Origin: Gari tellinella
Taxonomy: Eukaryota > Mollusca > Bivalvia > Cardiida > Psammobiidae
Direction of reading: 5' to 3'
Assembly: GCA_922989275.2 (NCBI GenBank)
Contig: OV277864.1
Location: 50,219,550-50,283,549, forward strand
Length of the DNA: 64,000 nt
The translations under genes were made by a program, and so were the position numbers. This document shows, piece by piece, positions 43,301 to 52,588 of the stretch. Every line of letters begins with the position of its first letter. Position 1 is the first letter of the stretch. A model generated the notes under the pieces. The model was not told where the DNA came from and ran no database searches. It worked only from the letters and a program-made list of their open reading frames with translations.

Positions 43301-43693
43301 ATTCCTAGTTTAATTCTAAGTTTCAGTAAAACCTCGCTATTACGACCACTAAAACGATGGCTAATTGATTTATAAAAACTGGTGACAGTTTAAAGCAAGA
43401 TGACAGTGAAACAGAAAGCTCCTAAAGGAGCTTTCTGTTTCACTGTCACCTTACTTTAAGCAGTCACCTGCCTTAAACACCCAATAATTAACAAAATTTA
43501 GTGGTCGTAATAGAGATGTTTTACTGTATTATGAAAAGTTACTGAATTATTGTTACAAAAAATGTTTAACAGATATTTCTATGTCTTACTTCTTTCTCTA
43601 CAGATTCATTTAAAGTCTTTTGATGAGACCCAGTACAGTGCTAAAGAGACTGAAAAACAGCCGCCTTCAACTTCTACCAATGATTCGGAGTAA
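31349..43693 (+). CDS. SPG21: Maspardin, alpha/beta-hydrolase-fold protein (complete)
   Basis: Eight exons: 31349-31411, 32058-32219, 33243-33323, 39029-39174, 40539-40647, 41561-41668, 42695-42835 and 43604-43693. They total 900 bp, or 299 aa plus TAA (human maspardin is 308 aa), with GT-AG borders and consistent phases. The protein starts [25 protein letters not shown]-like LVVDDDD and [12 protein letters not shown] follow. [20 protein letters not shown] places the GxSxG serine at residue 109, as in human maspardin. Maspardin has the hydrolase fold without proven catalysis; it binds CD4 and acts on endosomal or trans-Golgi membranes, and its loss causes Mast syndrome. The C-terminus ([15 protein letters not shown]) is short and variable, as usual. 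Exon 1 seems preceded by an acceptor at 31321, so a noncoding exon should exist upstream. Intron 3 carries a 4-kb insertion. Confidence 0.96.
31838..31998 (-). mobile_element. Family B MITE, degenerate
   Basis: GGGGTATTTCAAAACTAAAA, ATGGTGTTACTACCC, then TTTACTTCCTTTATCTGCAG. It ends about 60 bp upstream of SPG21 exon 2. Confidence 0.65.
32406..32656 (+). mobile_element. Family D MITE
   Basis: TTAACTCTTTCCTCCCTAAA to CTAGGGTTCAAAGAGTTAA with TTAA at both ends. The perfect stem is CAAACAGTGAAGACCCTGAT, AGAGGGCTCC and mirror. The spacer contains GGTTGTTTTTGTCAATG. Confidence 0.95.
32899..33146 (+). mobile_element. Left half of family A joined to the end of a family J element
   Basis: TTAACCCATTTACCCCATGG to GCAGAATGCGTC (about 32984), then J-type AAAGGTCAGGGTCATTTAGA and an end at GTTGGCACCTATTTGCGATG then CTCTCGTTT. 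It lies about 100 bp upstream of SPG21 exon 3. Confidence 0.75.
33337..33529 (-). mobile_element. Family B MITE 14 bp after the SPG21 exon 3 donor
   Basis: CAGAGTTCTAGATAAGGGG to CTTTTATCTGGAGCCCTG, inner arms TAGAATTGTCTC and GAGGCAATTCTA. Confidence 0.88.
33586..34316. mobile_element. Foldback element with family A right-end arms and an inner hairpin
   Basis: The left arm (about 33586-33685) is the reverse complement of the family A right end (TTATGCCTTTAATTCATTCC), and the right arm (about 34216-34316) is the same end in direct orientation, finishing GGAGATATGGGTTAA. Near the right arm, 34121-34231 is a palindrome (CACATGTCTGACAG and CTGTCAGACATGTG outer arms). Confidence 0.7.
34313..34563 (+). 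mobile_element. Family D MITE sharing a TTAA with the preceding element
   Basis: TTAACTCTTTCCTCCCTGAA to AGGGTTCAAAGGGTTAA, with stem CAAACAGTGAAGACCCAGAT and AGAGGGCTCC. Its left TTAA is the same one that ends the foldback element. Confidence 0.93.
36201..36364 (+). mobile_element. Family B MITE
   Basis: CAGGACTCCAGATAAGAGGG to CCCCTTATCTGGAGCCCTG. One inner arm is deleted (ATGGAGACGATTCTAATGAG follows directly). Confidence 0.8.
38006..38172 (-). mobile_element. Family D fragment
   Basis: GAACCTGATCAGAGGGCTCC, then GTCAGTTTGCAATATA and GGAAACTGGAATTGTCCATT. The right hairpin arm is eroded. Confidence 0.55.
39268..39470 (-). mobile_element. Family C MITE, shortened stem
   Basis: TTAACTCTTTCAATATCG to GTGTTGAAAGAGTTAA; the stem is CAAACAGTGTA / AGGAGCCCTCTGATCAGG with one arm cut. 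It begins 93 bp after SPG21 exon 4. Confidence 0.85.
39510..39701 (+). mobile_element. Family B MITE
   Basis: CAGGGCTCCAGATAAGAGG to CTTATCTGGTGCTCTG, perfect inner stem ATTAGAATCGTCTC/GAGACGATTCTAAT. CATCCC occurs on both flanks, a possible target duplication. Confidence 0.9.
40727..40809. repeat. Family G hairpin
   Basis: TGCAGGGCAAAAGTAATGCA, GAAGGCTCC and mirror ending CCCGGCATTGAGCAGTCACC. It lies in SPG21 intron 5, 80 bp after exon 5. Confidence 0.8.
40998..41168 (-). mobile_element. Family B MITE, left end degraded
   Basis: CATTAGAATCTTCTTTTCTA, GAGTAGCAACACCATAGGG, then CTCCCTCTTATCTGAAGCC. A separate small hairpin of AAACAGTTTGGATCTCATC follows at about 41180-41220. Confidence 0.7.
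41323..41539. mobile_element. Family M TTAA-type MITE carrying the shared hairpin
   Basis: TTAACCCCTTCACTGCCTTA to CACGGCAGTGAAGGGGTTAA. The perfect central stem is CAAACAGTTTGAATCCTGAT, AGACGCCGC and mirror, the same core as family E. Its right border is 21 bp before SPG21 exon 6. Confidence 0.93.
41807..42006 (+). mobile_element. Family F TA-type MITE with duplicated left end
   Basis: ACAGTAAAACCTCTCTATTA to TAATAGAGAAGTTTTACTG; hairpin AGCAATGTGACAGTAAAACA around AGCTCCTGTAGGAGCT. The left 80 bp also appears just before (41702-41786), a local tandem duplication. Confidence 0.9.
42028..42380 (-). mobile_element. Family H element
   Basis: Starts AATTTCTCACATAACTACCC, contains CTCCAACATGTGCGAGATCA and TGATGACGTCACTTTAACG, then TCACTCGTCAATGTTTAAGA and its inverted partner ATCAGCCTGTCTTAAACATC. 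Matches 1-297 and 61765-62105. Confidence 0.8.
42408..42536 (-). mobile_element. Family B fragment
   Basis: Right two-thirds only: CTACTCCTTATTAGAATGG, GAGACGATTCTTG, and TCTTATCTGGCGCCC. Confidence 0.7.
42925..43290 (+). mobile_element. Family F remnant with family N insertion and a family A tail
   Basis: F sequence (TGTTACGACCACTAA) is cut by family N (42960-43100: TTAACCCATTAACTCATAAG to GCTTAATGGGTTAA), resumes with the F hairpin AAAGCAATGTGGCAGTAAAA, and then runs into the reversed end of family A (TTTCAACCTGCTTTAATTGG to GAAACAGTCTATAG). This is a chimera of F and A. Confidence 0.75.
43323..43528 (+). mobile_element. Family F MITE
   Basis: TCAGTAAAACCTCGCTATTA to TAATAGAGATGTTTTACTG followed by TA. 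Hairpin AAGCAAGATGACAGTGAAAC around AGCTCCTAAAGGAGCT. It lies in the last SPG21 intron, 75 bp before exon 8. Confidence 0.9.
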
Positions 43694-43770
43694 ACCAAAA
43701 TTACTTGTGTGATATTTTCTTATGCCATAAAAACATTGTTTTCTGGTGCAGTCCTGCTAAATGGCAAAAA

Positions 43771-44783
43771 ATAGAGGATAATTGTTTGTTTCAGTGTAAG
43801 ATGGGATTTTCTTTCATCGAGTGAAAAGCAAGGTTTTATTTTCACGAGTGGCGAAGCCACGAGTGAAAATATAACCCTTGCTTTTCACGAGATGAAAGAA
43901 AATCCCATCTTACACAGAAACAAACAATTATTCCATTTCTTTTATGCTTTTAACAGAGAAATATTAATGTTAAGCCGCCAATTAAGCACTTGGGCCATGT
44001 CAAATACCCCTTATTGAGCCTCTTAAAATCAATGTGATCCAGACTTATTACCATTTTGATGGCGTAGTAATCTGCACATGCGACACAAAAAACATAGTGT
44101 ATGACATAATTATTTGAATTAAAAGGCGGTAAGAGCAAAAAATAGTTCCGGCAAAAAATATTTAAAAAAAGTTATAATTCACTGTAGATTATAACGTTAT
44201 AATCTACTGAGAAAAACTCTATAATTCACTGCTTAGCATAAAAGAAAGCAATTTATTTATGCTTTTCGGTGGATTACCACGATATAGCAGTGGATGATCA
44301 CTTGGTAATCCACTGCAGTGGATTATCACCAATCGCTTTTATTATGAATTTTCCCCGTAGGGCTCCCCAAGAATCGTAGTCAATCGTGTCTTATCGTTAA
44401 ATTCCGGCAGTCCGATTTGTCGCGAACTACTCACCGGAAGAGCACGAATCCAAACTCGGGAGCAACGAAGTCAATCGGATGACGTCATTATACCGCCAAC
44501 TGTCACGCACATGTGTTCGACATAAAACGTGGGGCTCAACACGGGATAAATAATGTACGTTCGCTTTCAATTTTTAAACAATTTCGTTTAAAAAGTGGCT
44601 TAAAAGCATAAATAAATAGAATAACTGTGTTTTTTCAGTGTAAGATCGAATTTAATCCATTTCGTGAACATCAGACTGTTATATTTTCACTCGTGGCTTC
44701 GCCACTCGTGAAAATATAACGTCTGATGTTCACTCAATGGATTAAATTTCGATCTTACACTGAAAAAAACAGTTATCCTCTAT
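43771..44783. mobile_element. 1-kb element with 32-bp inverted ends, each leading into a large palindrome
   Basis: Ends ATAGAGGATAATTG...TCAGTGTAAGAT and the mirror ATCTTACACTGA...CAGTTATCCTCTAT. The left palindrome (about 43796-43925) and right palindrome (about 44635-44775) share the core TTCACTCGTGGCTTCGCCAC-type sequence in opposite forms. The middle holds smaller inverted repeats (GTGGATTA and TAATCCAC). It begins 77 bp after the SPG21 stop, so it may set the 3' UTR. Confidence 0.8.
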
Positions 44784-44860
44784 GTCTTACATCAAGGGTG
44801 ATCATGAAACAAAAGAAAAAATCTATAGCCCATCTGTATTTAAGGCATTTGACTGCTTAA

Positions 44861-45357
44861 AGCGACTCGCAACCAGATGGTGCATTAAAAATAGTAATTT
44901 GTAAATATGTGTCAAACGCTTATATAACTGGTAAAGAATTAGTTTAGGATAATAAATTCTGTTTAAAAAAATGTATTTCAATAAAAAAAAATACTGGTCT
45001 CTGGTGGGATTCGAACCCGGGGCCCGGCATTGGCGGACAGAAGGCAAAATAGGGGAAACCGCTTATTTAACGTATTTCAATGTGTAGCGATCGAAAGTGC
45101 ATACAACTTCGTAATTCGGCTCGGGTTTATGTCTGAGCCCGTGTAGAGAAGCAACAACAACAACTATACCGTCTACTAGTCGGTATAGAAAAACGATGGA
45201 AAATATCTAAAAATCTAAGATTCGGTGACGATTCTTGAAACTTTTTTTGGACTGATCATATTTTTTTAATGTCAGAAGCCAAATAATGCCACAAATTTGC
45301 TTTTATTTGAGTATTTTATTTTATTTTGACAAGTACACCATCCGGTTGCGAGTCCCT
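44861..45357 (-). mobile_element. T1 element with tRNA-like sequence (copy 2)
   Basis: 497 bp between TTAA sites (44857-44860, 45358-45361). Ends AGCGACTCGCAACCAGATGG and CCGGTTGCGAGTCCCT. Minus-strand box B GGGTTCGAATCCC at about 45007-45019; the box A region is damaged (CGGTTTCCCC joined to AATACG). The flanking TTAA belongs to a G/F-type hairpin (GACTGC before, AGCAGG after). Confidence 0.88.
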
Positions 45358-45369
45358 TTAAAGCAGGAT

Positions 45370-45568
45370 CAGGGCTCCAGATAAGGGGGGTATTTAAAAA
45401 ACTGAACTAAATATGTCTGATTTAACCCTATGGTGTGATTACTCATTAGAATTGCCTTTTTGAGACGATTCTAATGAGTAGTCACACCATAGGATTTGGT
45501 GCTAAAATGTTTGAGAAAATGTTGGATTTGTTCAGTTTACCGGTACTCCCAGTTATCTGGATCGCTGG
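45370..45568 (+). mobile_element. Family B MITE nested in the same G/F hairpin
   Basis: CAGGGCTCCAGATAAGGGGG to AGTTATCTGGATCGCTGG. The host hairpin resumes with ATGAAAGTAAAGCAGAAAAC and ends TTTTAAGCTGTCACCTG (about 45650). Confidence 0.82.
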
Positions 45569-45929
45569 CTAGATGAAAGTAAAGCAGAAAACTTCTAATA
45601 GGAACACTCTGCTTACATTCTATCTTGTTTTAAGCTGTCACCTGTATCAAAATTCATCAGTGAATAATCATCTACTGATGTGTAAAGTCCGAAACTAAAT
45701 CACCAACGTTTGATGTTTATTTCTATTGTTTTATGAATTATGAATTTATATCATGTTTACTCAAAATAAGCCAAATATTGTACGTTTTTGGATCACATAG
45801 CTGTCAAAATCTTCAAGTTAATGTCGATTTCAGAAGGAAAGGAGACAAGATTGTTGGGATAATGTACATGTATTTGCTAGAGAAAAACCTGGCCTCTCAA
45901 AATGAGATAAATTAGCAGTTTGATACATG

Positions 45930-46003
45930 TTTCAGCTTAATTCAGGACAAATGTAAAGCAATTTTTGCTTTACTTTTGTCCTGGGTTAAGCAGTCACATA
46001 CAT
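45930..46003. repeat. Family G hairpin
   Basis: CTTAATTCAGGACAAATGTA, a short AAAGCAATTTTTGCTTT loop, and TTTGTCCTGGGTTAAGCAG. Confidence 0.75.
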
Positions 46004-46074
46004 TTAGAGAGCTCCTTTGTTCTTCATAGGGTGGCAGCTCGCCGCAGCTGAACACAACTTTGAGGCATTTTTAT

Positions 46075-46664
46075 TATTTCAACAAGTAACTCTTGTGGAT
46101 TATTAGGTTCCCTCGTGGACTGTTTTAGTTGCCAAAACATGAACCAATCTACTTGGAATTCTGGGTATTTAAATAAATACTGGTCTAAATTAGCAAACAG
46201 TATAAACCCTGATCAGAGGGCTCCTATAGGAGCCCTCTAATCTGGCTCTATAATGTTTGTAAATGTAATGAGTACAGCGTTCCCTCTCTACAACGGCCCT
46301 CCCAACAACGATTCCCTCCTTACAACGACTCTTGTCGCAGTTCCCTAATCAAGACAATTATGTCTAATGCTTTTACTGCTTTAATATCGTCTGCTAAAAG
46401 TTGTCGTCTGCTGTTTTTCTCAGAGTTACATATTGGACATTTTGAAAGAAAAAAACTAAATGACGAGTGACAAACAGCTTGAATCCAGATCAGACGGCGC
46501 GTTACGCGGCGTCTGATCTTGATTCAAGCTGTTTGCAAATGTAAGCGGATTTCCCTCCCTCTTATGGCTCCCTCCGAACAACGTACACATTGTTGTCTCC
46601 CATTGGATGTCGTAGAGAGGGAGCGCTGTATATTTTAAACAGGTCCATGGTGTTTAAAGAGTTA
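46075..46664 (-). mobile_element. Family C MITE split by family E
   Basis: Left part with TTGCCAAAACATGAACCAAT, hairpin CAAACAGTATAAACCCTGAT and mirror, AATGTAATGAG; right part TATTTTAAACAGGTCCATGG to TTTAAAGAGTTA. Unsplit C copies (for example 1725-1745) read AATGAGTATAAACAGG across the site. Confidence 0.88.
46273..46630 (+). mobile_element. Family E MITE nested in family C
   Basis: TACAGCGTTCCCTCTCTACA to GAGAGGGAGCGCTGTA with TA on both sides; hairpin ACAAACAGCTTGAATCCAGA, AGACGGCGC and mirror. The empty-site comparison with other C copies proves a 2-bp TA duplication. Confidence 0.93.
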
Positions 46665-47017
46665 TGACTGAGGGAGTTTAGTATGGGATAGCAGGACTGC
46701 ATTGTTTGAGGGTTTACTTTATTGTTAAATATAACTTGTATTTATTACTGTTCAAATTGATGTGATGTGATATTGTGAATGTTATATAATCAAGTCTCCA
46801 GATAAGAGGGAGTAAACGGAACATTTCCAATAGACTATTTTATCCTGCATTAAGCTGTCTTAGCATAGTGATATACCAGTATCTCAAACTTATTCAAATT
46901 TATTGGAATGCTTTTATTTCTAAGATGATCAAACCAATGTAGTTAAACTATATGGTTTTACATTGAAATATTACATATGTTACTATTATTGTATGTCAAG
47001 TAAGCTTGTTAAACAAT

Positions 47018-47220
47018 TACAGTATAACCCCTCTATTTCAGCCACTAACAGATGAGCAGATGTTTAAGGCAAGTGACTGCTTACAGCAAGGTGAACCTAA
47101 AACAGAAAGTAGCTTTAGGAGTTTTCTGTTTTAGGTTCACCTTGCTTTAAGCTGTCACTTGTATTTTATGTAATCAAGAAGCCTTCGTTTTAGTGATCAC
47201 TGTAGAGAAATTTTACTGTA
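47018..47220 (+). mobile_element. Family F MITE
   Basis: TACAGTATAACCCCTCTATT to GTAGAGAAATTTTACTGTA. Hairpin AGCAAGGTGAACCTAAAACA and mirror. Confidence 0.9.
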
Positions 47221-47239
47221 CTCAAATTGAAGTGAAGTA

Positions 47240-47345
47240 TTTGTCTTGAATACATCTTAATGCAGGATAAAAGAAAAAATAGGAAGCTCCTACAGGATCG
47301 TTTTGCATTATTTTTGCGCTGCATTAAGGAATCACATGTATTAAG
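47240..47345. repeat. Family G hairpin, degenerate
   Basis: CTTAATGCAGGATAAAAG, GGAAGCTCCTACAGGATC, then TTTTTGCGCTGCATTAAG. Confidence 0.65.
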
Positions 47346-47860
47346 AGTCACATGCTTCATCAAAGATTTGTTGCATATCACCAGTTTGTTTGTTTCTAAT
47401 TCAATGCCGTATGATGTAACATATATTTTGTTTAAATACTCAACTTCTTTATTTCAAGTCACTTTATATACCTGTAGTTCTGTTTAAGCGGATAGCATTG
47501 CAAATCAAACAATGATATGCTTTAAGTGTATAATAGGCGGAACATTAAGTTGCAATATATAGATTGTGTTTGTAGGCACTAGGTTGTCATGGGTTACATA
47601 ATAACATTTGTTGTGGGTAAGATTATTATACTTCTTAACTACTGGTAGGTCCAGACTCTTTTATAATTTGTAGGATTCATGTAGATATGGATCTGGCATG
47701 TCAAACATTGCAGATCTTAGCTAGAGACTTTTGCTTTCTATAATAACAGGGTTTAATATTCCTTATAAAAGTGCTTTGCATGCTTCTATAGGTACTTTCT
47801 GCTTTACTTACAAGCCGTTTTCTGTATTGAACACCATCTATAAAGTATAATTTGTGGTAA

Positions 47861-48049
47861 ATACAGTCAAACCTCTCTATTATTACCATTTAATTGATTC
47901 AATCATTAGGTGATTTTATAACAGGTGACTGTTTAAAGCAAGGTGACAGTAAAACAGAAAGCTCCTTGAAGCTGTCTCCTGTACATGTATTTGAATGAAA
48001 CAATCAATTAGCCTCTGTTTTAGTGGTCGTAATAGAGGGGGCTTTTGTT
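47861..48049 (+). mobile_element. Family F MITE, one hairpin arm lost
   Basis: ACAGTCAAACCTCTCTATTA, AGCAAGGTGACAGTAAAACA, then directly GAAGCTGTCTCCTGTAC and GTGGTCGTAATAGAGG. Confidence 0.8.
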
Positions 48050-48194
48050 GTATATGGTAGATGTAAGACACATCATAAAAGGGTTAATGTTAAAGATACC
48101 AATTTTTCCAGGAGAGAATGGCCACTGAACACAAATTTCAATTTGTTCTTTCATCACACTTCTTGTTGTCCCCAGCATCTAATGATGTGAGAAG

Positions 48195-48391
48195 TACAGT
48201 AGAAACCCCTCTATCAGGACCACACAAAAAGACATATTGACTATATGAAAGACAGGTTTAAGCAAGATCAAAGGAAAACAGAAAGCTCTTTTAGGAGCTT
48301 TCTGTTTTACTTTTACCTTGCTTTAAACATTCACCTGTGTTAAACACCTAATGATTGACCCAATTTAGTTGTCATAAAAGAGAGGTTTTAT
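48195..48391 (+). mobile_element. Family F MITE
   Basis: GTACAGTAGAAACCCCTCTA to AAAAGAGAGGTTTTATGG; hairpin AAGCAAGATCAAAGGAAAAC and mirror around AGCTCTTTTAGGAGCT. Confidence 0.82.
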
Positions 48392-48737
48392 GGCATGTAG
48401 CGATTGTCTTGGCTTCCGTCCATTCATCTGTGGTTAACCAGATTTTACCGTTTCATCTCGCATTAACAACTCACTAGAACATTTGGATACTTCAACAGTT
48501 GTTGTCTTGGACCATTCCAAAAGCTGATATATCACCTTGAGTTGCCTAGTTTAAACTTTACACAGGGTATTAGTCTATTAGAACAACCAAATTATTATAA
48601 ATGACACTTGTACAGCATGAGAAGGGTTTGACAAGCGAAACAGAAAATTGTCTGACTTTATTGTAACATTGGATGTATTGTCCTTGTTTACATGTTGGTA
48701 TCCCCCTTCCTCCTTATGGCTTGAACAAATAACCAGG
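48392..48737. other. Intergenic stretch without recognised features
   Basis: Unique AT-rich sequence between element copies; no exon, RNA or complete repeat found. Confidence 0.35.
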
Positions 48738-48922
48738 GCTGATGGCTCCAGATAAGAGTGAGTAAACTGAACAAAATCAACATTTTCTCACTAATTTCAG
48801 CTCCAAATCCTATGGAATTACTACTCATTAGAATCGTCTCGAAGGGACAATTCTATTGAGTAGCGACACCATAGGGTTTAATGCAGAAATAAAGATTTTA
48901 GGTTTTGAATCTGGAGCTCTGA
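48738..48922 (+). mobile_element. Family B MITE
   Basis: GATGGCTCCAGATAAGAGTG to GAATCTGGAGCTCTG, inner ATTAGAATCGTCTC and GGGACAATTCTA. The right subterminal segment is shortened. Confidence 0.82.
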
Positions 48923-49231
48923 TAACCTTTATCCGATTGTTTTTAAGGCAGGTGACTGATTATTTTATAGCAGGATAAAATTAAAGCTCCTATTGGACAT
49001 TTCTGCTTTACTTTCATCATTATCAAGCTTACAGCCGCCACCTATATTTAAAACCATTAATAAATCTTTTTTTTTGTGGCATTTATGTAGAGGAGTAAAG
49101 GGGTGACATATGGCCATTCTGTTAAGAAAAGGGTTACTTCACTTCCTTGTTGGTGATATAGGTTCTCAAGTGAACAGTGTTTCTGTTACTGAACTGGGGT
49201 CCACAATTTATTTCCTTTATGAAAGTTAATT

Positions 49232-49450
49232 ACAGTGTAACCTACAAAAACCAAACTCCTTTCATCTATACTATAGTCAAATAACAAAGTCATCCATATC
49301 CTACTGTGTTAATAGCAGTTGGTTGCAGAAAGCAATGTGGAAATAAAGCAGAAGGCTATCTAGAGGAGCTTTTTGCTTTACTTTCATATTGCTTTAAGCT
49401 ACCACCTGTAAACAACACTATCAATGATAATTGCTTGTGGGGCTTATATT
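49232..49450 (+). mobile_element. Degenerate family F-like element
   Basis: CAGTGTAACCTACAAAAACC, GCAATGTGGAAATAAAGCAG around a TCTAGAGGAGC loop, then CTTTAAGCTACCACCTG. A weaker G-like hairpin remnant precedes it near 48945-49055. Confidence 0.5.
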
Positions 49451-49677
49451 AAGGATCTGGATCCAAAATGTGTGAAATATTAACCTGGTATTGTCCATGG
49501 TATGAGATAGATTACATGTACATTGTATATAGCTTTGATATACTGTGCACAAGGGGTTATGGTGTAGCTTTAAAGCTTGTGCATATTGTTAAATTTTAAT
49601 TTACAGTTAATCTTGTATTATGCAGACACTCAAAAAATAATAAGATTGGTTTTTGTCAGTCTTGACTTAAAGATATG

Positions 49678-49760
49678 TAGCTGCATAATGCAGGACAAAG
49701 GTAAAGCAGAAAGCTCCTATAGGAGCTTTCTGCTTTACCTTTGTCCCGCATTAAGCTGTA
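49678..49760. repeat. Family G hairpin, near-perfect
   Basis: TGCAGGACAAAGGTAAAGCA, GAAAGCTCCTATAGGAGC and mirror ending TTTGTCCCGCATTAAGC. Confidence 0.85.
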
Positions 49761-50324
49761 ACTAATCTTTAAGTTTTAGAGGTATATGCGGCTTTAAGTA
49801 TGCCTCCTCAGAGTGTTGCAGCTTAACTGTCGTTTCTAGAGTCATCAAATCTTCTGTTTTGTACTTTGTTACTAATGGCATGTTTTGATAAAATCAGACG
49901 TGGCAAAGTTAACTTCTTGTTCTGCATCAAGTTTGCTGTATTATGTTCACTTAATCTGATGGGAAGCCGAGTTATTACGCTTTTACAATCATACTATCGA
50001 CATAATGAATTGAAAACATAATGAATTCATTCAAGGATATATAAGTTTCATCAGGATCCAAGTTATTGGCTAGGAATATCACAACCTCACCAGTATTGTG
50101 CTAAAGCTTAATGACGTGTTCTTAATTACACCAATGACACTAAATGTTCTTCCTTGCTAGAATCAATAATAAGAATTGTTTTTGTCTCGCTGCGATGAAG
50201 GAGCAAAAGCGTGACCAATGTGTTGATTTTTTGTAGGCTGCGAACATTTGCATTTAGCTCCAAAGTTACAAGAATGGCTTTAGTAGTCATCTATCATGAT
50301 ATAGGTATAGTTTCCCTAGGTTTC
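49761..50324. other. Intergenic stretch without recognised features
   Basis: AT-rich unique sequence between SPG21 and the bL34m/FBXO22 pair; nothing coding or repeated was recognised. Confidence 0.35.
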
Positions 50325-50578
50325 TTAACCCTTTACCCCATAGGTTTCTTCTAGCTTTGAAAATAGGCGACTGCTTAAAGCAGGTTGAAAGAAAAGCAGA
50401 ATGCGCCCTAAGGCGCATTCTGCTTTACTTTCAACCTGCTTTAAGTAACCACCTGCTAGAAATTTAGAAAATATTTCTTTTAATACATATCTAATGACTG
50501 TATAGATTGGAACTATTTTCTTCCGTGGAGGATTAAATGGAATGCGCTTAAAGGCGTTTCTATAAGGTAAAGGGTTAA
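50325..50578 (+). mobile_element. Family A MITE
   Basis: TTAACCCTTTACCCCATAGG to AAGGTAAAGGGTTAA. Near-perfect stem AAAGCAGAATGCGCC and GGCGCATTCTGCTTT. Confidence 0.93.
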
Positions 50579-50724
50579 TTATCAATACAGAGTATACAGT
50601 GAAGAGGCAATTCTACAAGGAAAAGGGAAAAAAATGGTGAACTTGGTTTAGAGATTATTTTGTTGTTGATAAGCATGTTTAAACTTGTACTAAGTAACCA
50701 TTGAAAGGAATATGCATAGACAGA

Positions 50725-50961
50725 TTAACCCATTACCTATAACCTGTTTTAGGTTTTGAAGATAGTGACCATATAAAGCAGGTTGAAAGTAAAGCAGAAT
50801 GCACCCTTAGGTGCATTCTGCTTTACTTTCAGCCTGCTGTAAGCTTCCATCTGTAAAGATAAAAAAAATCATATGGTGCATATTCATGCCACTATTTTCT
50901 TCAATCAAAGAATAAATTAAAGGTGTAAAAAGGTGTAATGTATCTATGGGGTAATGGGATG
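50725..50961 (+). mobile_element. Family A MITE
   Basis: TTAACCCATTACCTATAACC to TATGGGGTAATGGGAT, stem AGTAAAGCAGAATGCACC and mirror. Confidence 0.9.
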
Positions 50962-51293
50962 AAACAGAAAACCATTGCAGAAAGCTACCAATGGAGCTGT
51001 ATACAGAAACTTTTGTGAGTATGTATCGTAAGAGAATCGATCCACGTTGAATGGTTCCTTAACACTAGTTAAACTGCATTATATTATGTCAACTGTTGAA
51101 TGCATTATGATGTGTGTAGACGTTATCTATTCCACCTTTCAGGGGAGTTCTGCAGTAGATGAATGTAGAAGTTGTTAAAGAGAAACAAAATTATATATTT
51201 TTGATATATGTACATAGTTGTTACACTGCGGATACATGTCTACAAATAAACATCATTAACACAGGAGGAAGTTAATGTTTTCTATTTCATTCC

Positions 51294-51553
51294 TTAACCC
51301 CTTTGAACCCTAGTCCCGCATATAGGCATCATTTGCAAACAGTGAACATGTGAATAGTACACTTGTCCTATGGGATAATGCAAACAGTGAAGACCAAGAT
51401 CAGAGGGCTCCGAAAGGAGCCCTCTGATCAGGGACTTCACTGTTTGTCATAATGCCAAACATTGATAAAAACAACCCTTAAAAGTCAGAAATGGGCTAGG
51501 CTAAAATGGAGACTGGAATTGTCCATTTAAAGTTTCAGGGAGGAAAGAGTTAA
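51294..51553 (-). mobile_element. Family D MITE
   Basis: TTAACCCCTTTGAACCCTAG to GGGAGGAAAGAGTTAA. Perfect stem CAAACAGTGAAGACCAAGAT, AGAGGGCTCC and mirror. Confidence 0.95.
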
Positions 51554-51573
51554 CCCATTGAGATGTCTGTAGG

Positions 51574-51745
51574 CAGAGCTCCAGATAAGAGGAGTATTTC
51601 AAAAACTAAAATCCAACATTTTCTCAATATTTTAGCACCAAATCCTATGGTGTTACTACTCAAAGAGACAATTCTAATGAGTAGTTACACCATAGAGTTT
51701 AATGCAGAAATAAAGATTTTAGTTTTTGAAATACTCCCCTTATCC
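51574..51745 (+). mobile_element. Family B MITE, internal deletion
   Basis: CAGAGCTCCAGATAAGAGG, TTACTACTCAAAGAGACAAT, and TACTCCCCTTATCC. A further B inner fragment follows at about 51750-51800. Confidence 0.75.
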
Positions 51746-51904
51746 TATATGACAACTCATAAGGTTATTCTCGAAGAGACTATTCTAATGAGTAGTCGAA
51801 GCAAATAAGAGTTTAGAAGAAATGAAAGGAATTTCAAAAGAACAACAGGTTACTGTTCAGGTCAATTGCATAGAATTTACTAGTCCTTTAAAGATTGTTC
51901 CTGT

Positions 51905-52103
51905 GAACAGTACAATTGTCTTAAATGCAAACAATGTAGACCCAGATCACAGGGCTACAAAAGGATCCCACTGAACAGGGTTTGCACTGTTTGTCATTTT
52001 GTAATAAATTGTAAAACAAAAAAATTCTACACAGTAAAAATGGAGTAAACTTTATTAGAAACTTTAATAGTCCATTTGAAGTTTCTGGGGTGAATATGTT
52101 GAT
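51905..52103 (-). mobile_element. Family D MITE, degenerate
   Basis: GCAAACAATGTAGACCCAGA, loop AGGGCTACAAAAGGATCCC, GGGTTTGCACTGTTTGTC, then TAATAGTCCATTTGAAG. Confidence 0.65.
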
Positions 52104-52320
52104 TCTTTTATCTGGCACCATTATAAATAACAAACTCGAAGTTACTTTCCTTTCTCTTAATATTGAAAGCATTTTCACTGAATCTATGATGAACTTTCTT
52201 ATTTTTGATGCACACCAGAATAAAATCCAGCTTAAAACATTAGGTTTTTATTCTATTTGAAAGAAGTGAATCTTCTTGCGATTGAAAAACACATATGTTG
52301 CATATAATCATTATATGCTT

Positions 52321-52576
52321 TTAACCCATTACCCCATACATGTAAATACACATTTTTACGTCTCTAATTTATTCCTCCACTGAAGAAAATAATTCCAATT
52401 CATACAGTTGTGAATATTTAACATTAGAAAAAATTACTATATATTCTAGCAGCTGGTAGCTTAAGGGCTAAAAGTAAAGCAGAATGTGCTGTTAGGTGCA
52501 TTCTGCTTTACTTTCATTCTGCTTTAAGTGGTCACCTGTCTTCAAAACTAAAATCAGGCTAAGGGGTAATGGGTAA
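52321..52576 (-). mobile_element. Family A MITE 13 bp after the bL34m stop codon
   Basis: TTAACCCATTACCCCATACA to AAGGGGTAATGGGTAA, stem AAGTAAAGCAGAATGTGC and mirror. It must be transcribed as part of the bL34m 3' UTR unless that UTR is extremely short. Confidence 0.88.
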
Positions 52577-52588
52577 ACTGGGGACGTG

